10,372 bases of DNA, from contig CAMDBY010000048.1 in the NCBI GenBank assembly GCA_945889575.1, forward strand, positions 1-10,372, read 5' to 3'. A program made the position numbers and the translations under genes. Below the pieces are notes generated by a model that saw only the letters and a program-made list of their open reading frames with translations, was not told where the DNA came from and made no database searches. The stretch comes from Bifidobacterium breve. GTDB lineage: Bacteria; Actinomycetota; Acidimicrobiia; Acidimicrobiales; Ilumatobacteraceae. Position 1 is the first letter of the stretch. Every line of letters starts with the position of its first letter. Of the stretch, positions 5,067 through 10,372 are shown one piece after another.

Positions 5067-7685
5067 ATGAAGATCCGCCTGTTTTTGGTCTTTGCATGTG
5101 TTTGCTCAGCAATCGTTTCACTTTCTATTTCCAGCCCGAGCGCACAAGCAGCCCCAAGTTCTACGAGCAGCACGTCTCTCTACAAGATCACCGCCATTCA
5201 GGGCGAAAAACCAGAGGTCTCCTGCTTTAGTTTGTGTCTCGCTGCATTTGATTCACAAACACAATTTCCCGAATTAGGTCAAGCCACCGAAATTGACACA
5301 ACAACGCATTCTTCAATGACCGGAGCGTCCGTGCCCGGCGGGTGCGCAATTCTTCAGGCAGGACTGAAGTGTTGGGGTGGCAACACATACGGACAGCTCG
5401 GTAATGAATCGACAACAAGTTCACCTACAACTCTCGTAATAGCAACCGATGGCGGAGTTGCACTTGCGGCCGTAACCGATGTGGCGGCAGGGTCCGGGAC
5501 TACGTGTGTCGTTAGCAATTCAGCTCTCAAGTGTGTAGGAATGGGACTCACAGGGTCCACCACACCTACAAACATTTCATACTCAAGCTCCTGGAAAACC
5601 ATCATCACTTCGGGCGTAACTAAAATTGTCTTGGGTACAGGGTACGGTGCACCGAACTCCTCATCAATTTGCGTGCTACTTAAGACAGAGACGGTTCAGT
5701 GTGGTGTCCTTTCTGATTCACCAACTTGGTCTGACGCCGGAGTCACAAAGGCCAAAGACATCACAGATGGACTCTGCATCGCAGCAGAAGTCTCTACCTG
5801 TGTCAGTTTTTCTAATGGCACTTTTAGTATGCGCAAGACGATAGATAATGCTGAATTAGCAGAAGGTGTTTACTACCAAGCAAATGCAATCTGTTTCTAT
5901 CGTCTGAAGGGTCTCTGGTGTGCGTCGCAAGGAAGCACAACAATGACGGCGAAACTGATCGGAATCATGCCGAAGCCATTGTCAATCATCAACTTGGCTA
6001 TCGGAACGACTACTCAGATGTTTTTCTTTCTTCCGACAGGAATTCTTTCTGCACTCACATCAAGTATTTCTTGCTCTTCTTGTAACAATGGTGCAGAAGG
6101 AGCAGTCACCCCTTTGTCAGCCTTCTCATCATCAACATCAACTTCGTATAGCAATGTGGAGTCTGTCAACGGATTCACAGACTCTGCTGATTACATTCCA
6201 TTGACTGCCACCACTGGAACACGGCAAATCCGATCGGGAGTCAATGTTAAATTCACAACTTCTAGCGGCGAGTCTCTTGCGGGAGCCACCCTTCAATGGA
6301 GTGCTCCTGACTCCCCGGGCACTCTCAAGAGCGGAACTAACCCTCTGTCGACCGACAACGCCGGCTCGGCTGCAATGTCACTTCCTAATGGTCCGGTTAC
6401 ATTCTCCCTTCAGGGCGGAACCCTCGCTTCAGGCGCAGTCCTGCAAGCAGCAACTTCCACCGTGATTGTGCCCACTTCTGGTGATGTAACGGTAACCATC
6501 CCAGATGCACCACCGTTAATTGACCGAACTGTCAGCGTTTCACTTCCCGATGGTTCTCCAGTGCCAAATGCGGCATTAACGATTCGAAATTCTTTCTTGA
6601 TGTACGCGTACCAGTTACAAGGCTCTTCTGCAGCTACCTACGGAGCGCGCGCGCGGGATGCGAAGGGATACTTTGGGCAAGTCTTGTGTGCTTACTGTTA
6701 TGCAGCATCCCCAGCAATCATTACTGGCTCGAATGGAAAAGTAACTTTCAAAACTTTTAATCCCACCTCGCGTTCGACCTCCTATGACGCAGACGTTGTC
6801 TACGACGATGGTGAGTTGAATCAGCGCGTCAAGAAGTCATTCACCAGTACTAATGAATCCGTACAGCTTGCGTTCATGGCCGCTATTAAGACAACGCTTA
6901 CGGATGCAGATCCATCGACGCCAGACACCATTGAACTGAAGCCCGATGCTGATGGCGCTGTCAAGATTGAGTCTGAAATGCTTGATCAAAACAAAGAACC
7001 CATTTCTGGGTTTTCTCAGTCTGTTGAGACAGTTTGTGACACTATGGACCAAGGTGGCCTCGTCTCTACTACAAGCAAAGTTGACACTTTGTGCTCTACG
7101 TCAAGCACTGTTACGGCCACTTCTCTACATGACGCAATGAATAATGCGATTCTTGCTCATGCAATGAGCGTGTCAACTTCGGCAAACTGTGGTGCAATTA
7201 TGTTGGCCAAGTCCAGTGCAACTGGAAAAGCAACCCTTGTCATTTGCCCAACAGCTTCTACCAGATACCGAATCCGTGGAAAAGGTGCGGTTGCAACCAA
7301 AGCATTTTGTGTAGTTGTAAACGGACTTCAATGCGGAGTGACCGCAAGTTCCACTACCACTATTCCGACAGTTACCAATCCGACAGTAACTAGTCCAACT
7401 AACACGACTACTTATGTACCGGCCGTAGCAGCCTCCAAGGTCGTGTCAATAAAGAAGGGCAAAGTCACTTCTTTCACCACAATCAATAAGATCGCAAAAG
7501 TATCGGTACCGAAGGGCGCCAAAGTGGTGCTTATTGTTGCTGTAACAACGAAGAAGTTCTGCTCAGTATCTGGAACGTCTATCAAGGCACTTCTTCCTGG
7601 CTCATGCACCATCAGCGTCAAGGTGACTCCGAAGGGATCCAAAAAGACCACAACGACCAAGATCAAGATCACAGTTTCGAAATAG
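5067..7685 (+). CDS. Large secreted RCC1-like/Ig-like multidomain protein (paralogue B)
   Basis: An 872-residue exported protein paralogous to the gene just upstream. The frame stays open back to 4428, but the start at 5067 is chosen because it immediately yields a signal peptide (MKIR, hydrophobic core, likely cleavage after AQA at residue 28) and follows the A terminator; the upstream frame only overlaps A's coding region. Domain order matches A: Cys-paired RCC1-like blades (pairs 93/102, 147/156, 202/212, 237/245 and 276/285, with GGCAILQAGLKCWG and YGQLGNE), then CSSC at 336-339. Next come an Ig/Big-like domain at about 386-448, VTVTIPDAP at 474-482, CAYC at 541-544 and the conserved YDADVVYDDG (573-582) and KPDADGAV (625-632). 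A Thr/Pro linker (761-787) leads to a C-terminal beta domain (796-872). It lacks the two large N-side inserts and the extra linker of A. No anchor motif is seen. Tandem duplication is the simplest origin. Function is unknown. Confidence 0.9.
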   Translation: MKIRLFLVFACVCSAIVSLSISSPSAQAAPSSTSSTSLYKITAIQGEKPEVSCFSLCLAAFDSQTQFPELGQATEIDTTTHSSMTGASVPGGCAILQAGLKCWGGNTYGQLGNESTTSSPTTLVIATDGGVALAAVTDVAAGSGTTCVVSNSALKCVGMGLTGSTTPTNISYSSSWKTIITSGVTKIVLGTGYGAPNSSSICVLLKTETVQCGVLSDSPTWSDAGVTKAKDITDGLCIAAEVSTCVSFSNGTFSMRKTIDNAELAEGVYYQANAICFYRLKGLWCASQGSTTMTAKLIGIMPKPLSIINLAIGTTTQMFFFLPTGILSALTSSISCSSCNNGAEGAVTPLSAFSSSTSTSYSNVESVNGFTDSADYIPLTATTGTRQIRSGVNVKFTTSSGESLAGATLQWSAPDSPGTLKSGTNPLSTDNAGSAAMSLPNGPVTFSLQGGTLASGAVLQAATSTVIVPTSGDVTVTIPDAPPLIDRTVSVSLPDGSPVPNAALTIRNSFLMYAYQLQGSSAATYGARARDAKGYFGQVLCAYCYAASPAIITGSNGKVTFKTFNPTSRSTSYDADVVYDDGELNQRVKKSFTSTNESVQLAFMAAIKTTLTDADPSTPDTIELKPDADGAVKIESEMLDQNKEPISGFSQSVETVCDTMDQGGLVSTTSKVDTLCSTSSTVTATSLHDAMNNAILAHAMSVSTSANCGAIMLAKSSATGKATLVICPTASTRYRIRGKGAVATKAFCVVVNGLQCGVTASSTTTIPTVTNPTVTSPTNTTTYVPAVAASKVVSIKKGKVTSFTTINKIAKVSVPKGAKVVLIVAVTTKKFCSVSGTSIKALLPGSCTISVKVTPKGSKKTTTTKIKITVSK

Positions 7686-7736
7686 AAATAGCTTTCAAAA
7701 GGGGCCGGGTAGTTCGCTATCCGGCCCCTTTTCTAT
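7452..7736 (+). repeat. Homogenised direct repeat, copy 2: C-terminal domain plus terminator of B
   Basis: Partner of 4708-4992, ungapped at about 92% identity and covering codons 796-872, the stop codon and the whole hairpin terminator. Conservation extends past the coding part, so selection on the protein alone does not explain it. Confidence 0.9.
7697..7734 (+). terminator. Strong intrinsic terminator of paralogue B
   Basis: Arms 7697-7712 and 7717-7732 pair fully around a TTCG loop (7713-7716), with one G-T wobble where the copy downstream of A has a C/T mismatch. A-tract and T-tract flank the stem. It separates B from the tRNA gene that starts about 50 bases later. Confidence 0.92.
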
Positions 7737-7782
7737 GTACGGCCGAGGGACATAGTTGCCCGAGAGATAAAGTGACACTCCT

Positions 7783-7858
7783 GCCCAGGTAGCTCAGTCG
7801 GTAGAGCAACGCACTCGTAATGCGTAGGTCAGGGGTTCGATTCCCCTCTTGGGCTCCA
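7783..7858 (+). tRNA. tRNA-Thr, anticodon CGT
   Basis: A complete 76-base cloverleaf. The acceptor arms GCCCAGG (7783-7789) and CTTGGGC (7848-7854) pair with one G-T wobble. The D-stem is GCTC/GAGC. The anticodon stem ACGCA/TGCGT encloses loop CTCGTAA with anticodon CGT at 7816-7818, which reads the Thr codon ACG. The T-arm is AGGGG-TTCGATT-CCCCT. The discriminator is T, and CCA is encoded at 7856-7858. A T discriminator is also seen in actinobacterial tRNA-Thr as I recall it, so it is not odd here. TAAAGT at 7768-7773 could be a -10 box, but no matching -35 is visible. Confidence 0.97.
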
Positions 7859-7877
7859 CTACCTCACGCGCGACCTC

Positions 7878-7883
7878 TAGGCT
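7878..7883 (+). promoter_or_regulatory. Possible -10 box of the lipoprotein cluster
   Basis: TAGGCT matches TAnnnT and lies 10 bases before the ATG at 7894, in the 35-base gap after the tRNA. This would give a leaderless or very short-leader transcript for the lipoprotein, DUF5522 and membrane-protein genes. No -35 is evident, and read-through from the tRNA promoter is an alternative. Confidence 0.25.
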
Positions 7884-7893
7884 TTATTACATC

Positions 7894-8676
7894 ATGTTGA
7901 AGCGTTTAGTACCTGTCGTCCTGTTAATTCTGACTGCGTGTGGTGGATCATTCGCATCGTCTAATGCGCCTGACAAAAGTGTTGTAGCAAGTTCAACAAC
8001 GATTCCTGCACCAACAACTACGGTTGCAGAAATATTCAACCCAGCGTCCGGTGAAAAGGCTGTGGACTGCGATAACAAAGCAGTTGGCGCAAGTTACGGC
8101 GAGAAAGTGAAGCTCGAGTTCTGCACCACCACGTGGGCCATGGGTGACACAGACCAAGACACATGGAACTGCCCGAAAGAAGGCTGCGCACAGACTCGCC
8201 TGTATCACCTAGTTGGCGACAAGTGGACCTCTCCTGCAATCTGCAAACGCGACAAACCACTCACCCGATTTGCTCTCAGTTGCTACGTACCAAATGCCGG
8301 ACCTGCAACATTGGCGGAAATTCCACCGAAAGATGTTGCGTGCATTATTTGGCAGGCAAACAAGTCATTGTCATTTGTCGAAGAAACAGGTTGTACACCG
8401 AGCAAAGCTGAAATCAATGTTTCGCTCTCTACGGAATGCACTGGGTACTTTGCAGCCGTGTCTCTTCCGTTAGAGAAATGCGATACTGGTGGCGCAGTCA
8501 CAGTGATGCAGAAACAACTTAGAACTGCTGGGTACTCAGTCAGTGTTGATGGATATTTCGGACCAGCAATGGCCAAGGCCGTGTATGCATTTCAAGGTAA
8601 AAAGGGTCTTCAGCAATTAGGCATTATCGATTCCACTACATGGGATGCCTTATCGCCTAAAGCATTTCCCGGCTGA
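7894..8676 (+). CDS. Cysteine-rich lipoprotein with C-terminal peptidoglycan-binding domain
   Basis: A 260-residue exported lipoprotein. The start at 7894 is chosen over an in-frame ATG at 7849 because the latter lies inside the tRNA, whereas 7894 gives a textbook lipoprotein signal: MLKR, a hydrophobic stretch and lipobox LTAC with C16 as the predicted lipidated residue. A Ser/Thr/Pro-rich tether (about 20-46) follows. Residues 55-195 form an unrecognised region with ten cysteines (59, 77, 93, 98, 117, 130, 150, 167, 182, 196), presumably disulfide-bonded outside the membrane. Residues about 195-255 match a PG_binding_1-type domain: VTVMQKQLRTAGY, DGYFGPAMAKAVYAFQ, then IDSTTWDAL. It is probably membrane-anchored by lipid and attached to the cell wall through this domain. 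The next gene begins 3 bases after its stop, which suggests one transcript. The role of the central Cys-rich part is unknown. Confidence 0.88.
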   Translation: MLKRLVPVVLLILTACGGSFASSNAPDKSVVASSTTIPAPTTTVAEIFNPASGEKAVDCDNKAVGASYGEKVKLEFCTTTWAMGDTDQDTWNCPKEGCAQTRLYHLVGDKWTSPAICKRDKPLTRFALSCYVPNAGPATLAEIPPKDVACIIWQANKSLSFVEETGCTPSKAEINVSLSTECTGYFAAVSLPLEKCDTGGAVTVMQKQLRTAGYSVSVDGYFGPAMAKAVYAFQGKKGLQQLGIIDSTTWDALSPKAFPG

Positions 8677-8679
8677 CCC

Positions 8680-8868
8680 ATGTCGCCTGCTGTAGAACTT
8701 GCGCATCAAGACGCTGTCAATCAGGGTAGAGATTTCTATACAGACCCTGAAACCGGGCTGATGGTCATGACTGCCTTGTATTTAAAGAAACGTGAATTCT
8801 GCTGCGCAAATATCTGTCGTCATTGTCCGTTTGGTCACGACGGCAAAGCGCACAGTGACACAATATAG
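8680..8868 (+). CDS. Small DUF5522-type Cys-cluster protein
   Basis: A 62-residue protein whose core YTDPETGLMVMTALYLKKREFCC (about residues 20-42) and CCANICRHCPFG (41-52) resemble the DUF5522 family as I remember it: a short protein with a 'DPETG.MV.T..YL..R..CC...CRHCPY' signature. C41, C42, C46 and C49 form a CC-x3-C-x2-C cluster that could bind a metal or an Fe-S centre; this is inference. No signal peptide is seen, so it is expected in the cytoplasm. It sits 3 bases after the lipoprotein and 2 bases before the membrane protein, so co-transcription is likely, but this may be a housekeeping hitchhiker rather than a functional partner. Confidence 0.82.
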   Translation: MSPAVELAHQDAVNQGRDFYTDPETGLMVMTALYLKKREFCCANICRHCPFGHDGKAHSDTI

Positions 8869-8870
8869 AG

Positions 8871-10372
8871 ATGTCCTCCCCCGCTATTAAGCGTGAAGTC
8901 ACTGGCCTGAGCGCCACAGTTGTAATCACAGTTGCATCTGTATTCATGATGTATGCCCGAAATCAGCGTTTCTTTTATCGCGATGATGTCGAACATCAGC
9001 ACATGGGCGTATTCACTGCATTGCATCACAACGGCTACGGAATCAACGCTCTCGGTGGTTTCCATAAGTCGTGGTTCTTGTCGCTAATTACCGGCGAAGT
9101 GCAATTTGGGGTGTTTAACCCGGTCAGCCGTGTGCGCGATTGGATCGCAGCCTCTGGTGACAACTTGGCTCGCAGCGCAATGTTGATTGCGTTGATGTAC
9201 TTAGTCATTGCTGCAATTGGTGCATACGTTGCGGCACGTGCACTGGCTATTTCGCCATCTATGTCTGTTGGTGCATCGTTGTTCTGCACGTTCAACGTGC
9301 ACCTTTTGTATTGGGATGCAGGCAGCTGGACACCCGCGCTGATTGGGTTTTCATGGTTTGCGTGGTTTGTTGCTGCAGTGTGGTGGACAAGACGGTCGAT
9401 CCGATTCGCGCCGTTTATTCCCATTGCTGGGTATTTGCTTGTTAGCGCTGGTTGGCCGCACGCCATGATCGCTGGCGGAGTTGTTGCATTGGTAGTTGGT
9501 CTCGAGCAATTATTCACACGCACATGGCGCACTCGCGAAGCACTTATTTACACCGCGGCGTGCGTGACCACTGCTTTGGTGTCTTCGCCAGTGTGGGTAT
9601 CGGCACAGGTATTTTCTGGGTGGGCAGCTCGTGCGCCTCGCGGACTGTATAACGATGGTTTTCTCACACATCAACTTGATGCATTGATGTTGTCGTTCTC
9701 ACCCTTCGTACAACCATACGTTGATGGTTTCGCGGGCCAAGGGTTCATGTTTGAACCCATTACATACATCACCTGGATATTGCCACTTGCTGTGTACTGG
9801 GTTGTTACCTCTCATACAGTGCGCCGACTCGTGCGTGTTGACGCAATTGTTGCAGGCATTGTCAGCGTAGGAATGTTGGGGCCAAGCATTCTTGGTCCGA
9901 CTCGTTGGCCGTTTCGCTTTCAACCATTTGCTGCATTCCTTGTAGTTATGGTTGCAATGAGGGCATTGCAAGTCGCACCAACGGCCGGAAAAATGCGCAG
10001 AGATTTTGAACAATCGTGGCGTTGGATTGCGCCCATCATTTGGTTGGCGCTCACTGCACTACGTCCTCGGTTAATTCCAATGTTGCTGACAGCATTGTTG
10101 TTCATTGCAATTCCTGTCGCACACCACATATTCATTACATACGGCCAGCGCATTTTCGCACCGCTGCTAGTTGTGTCAATTGTTGCAACAACCGGATGGT
10201 TGATGTTCGCCAGCCCATCGCCTACAATGCCAGGTGATCGCAATGCGCCTGCATCACGCGCAGCAATTGCAAAACAATATTCGGTACTTTCTGGGCACCG
10301 GGTCTTTGCTCTGCAGTCAGACTTGGCTGGTGCAATGACCATTGAACGCAAACGCGGGCGCTTTCGAAAAAT
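8871..10372 (+). CDS. Large polytopic membrane protein, GT-C/YfhO-like (partial, 3' end outside window)
   Basis: Open from ATG 8871 to the window edge (500 codons plus two bases) with no stop. At least ten hydrophobic segments are visible, including about 11-29, 103-125, 155-171, 183-210, 226-244, 296-312, 324-341, 351-365, 385-411 and 428-447. After the first membrane segment comes an acidic loop FFYRDDVEHQHMG (34-46) and then GEVQFGVFNP (75-84). This order resembles GT-C fold polyprenyl-phosphate-sugar glycosyltransferases and YfhO-like proteins, which carry an acidic motif in the first extracytoplasmic loop and a 'G..P..NP' type segment. RWPFRFQPF at 345-353 is another likely loop motif. 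If it is GT-C, it would transfer sugars outside the membrane to lipids, polymers or proteins. The start follows the DUF5522 stop by 2 bases with no clear ribosome site; Met26/27 are weaker alternatives. Existence is sure, specific function is not. Confidence 0.85.
   Translation, partial: MSSPAIKREVTGLSATVVITVASVFMMYARNQRFFYRDDVEHQHMGVFTALHHNGYGINALGGFHKSWFLSLITGEVQFGVFNPVSRVRDWIAASGDNLARSAMLIALMYLVIAAIGAYVAARALAISPSMSVGASLFCTFNVHLLYWDAGSWTPALIGFSWFAWFVAAVWWTRRSIRFAPFIPIAGYLLVSAGWPHAMIAGGVVALVVGLEQLFTRTWRTREALIYTAACVTTALVSSPVWVSAQVFSGWAARAPRGLYNDGFLTHQLDALMLSFSPFVQPYVDGFAGQGFMFEPITYITWILPLAVYWVVTSHTVRRLVRVDAIVAGIVSVGMLGPSILGPTRWPFRFQPFAAFLVVMVAMRALQVAPTAGKMRRDFEQSWRWIAPIIWLALTALRPRLIPMLLTALLFIAIPVAHHIFITYGQRIFAPLLVVSIVATTGWLMFASPSPTMPGDRNAPASRAAIAKQYSVLSGHRVFALQSDLAGAMTIERKRGRFRK

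Noticed and set aside
7783..7858. tRNA-Thr as an integration (attachment) site
   Set aside because: No integrase, no repeated tRNA 3' end and no phage or plasmid genes are present on either side.
7849..7893. Earlier in-frame ATG for the lipoprotein gene
   Set aside because: It lies inside the tRNA-Thr 3' end, and the extra residues would destroy a clean lipoprotein signal that begins at 7894.
8871..8950. Strong ribosome binding site deciding the membrane protein start
   Set aside because: Only a weak 'agag' precedes the ATG; the start rests on the 2-base gap to the previous gene and on the placement of the first membrane segment.

Overview
All recognisable genes in this window lie on the + strand. 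The sequence looks chromosomal and actinobacterial, probably from a moderate-GC environmental lineage. Acidimicrobiia-like freshwater or marine groups are my best guess, inferred from the style of the delta-prime C-terminal region, the secreted-protein tail domain, the possible leaderless promoters and the tRNA-Thr form. None of these is decisive. There is no transposase, integrase, phage gene, CRISPR array or rRNA.

Bases 1-1667 are a compact housekeeping block: the 3' end of thymidylate kinase (tmk), then the DNA polymerase III delta-prime subunit (holB), then a small DoxX-like membrane protein whose ATG overlaps the holB stop by 4 bases. A short palindromic segment at about 1653-1677 closes the block.

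Bases 1765-7685 hold two large tandem paralogous secreted proteins of 1058 and 872 residues, here called A and B. Each has an N-terminal signal peptide, a cysteine-paired degenerate RCC1-like propeller region, several Ig/carboxypeptidase-regulatory-like beta domains, a Thr/Pro/Asn-rich linker and a basic C-terminal beta domain of about 76 residues. Neither has an LPXTG motif or a C-terminal membrane anchor. Each gene ends in its own UUCG-loop terminator and starts about 6 bases after a TAnnnT box, so they look like separate transcription units. The last 285 bases of the two loci (end of CDS, stop codon and terminator) align without gaps at about 92% identity, although the rest of the genes has diverged strongly. 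This DNA-level homogenisation is the most unusual signal in the window.

Bases 7783-7858 are a complete tRNA-Thr(CGT) with encoded CCA. Downstream, bases 7894-10372 form a tight cluster: a cysteine-rich lipoprotein ending in a peptidoglycan-binding domain, a 62-residue DUF5522-type Cys-cluster protein 3 bases later, and 2 bases after that a large polytopic membrane protein that runs off the window. The last resembles GT-C/YfhO-like membrane proteins. The second half of the window is therefore mostly cell-envelope and extracellular functions, but the biochemical role of A, B and the final cluster cannot be read from sequence alone.
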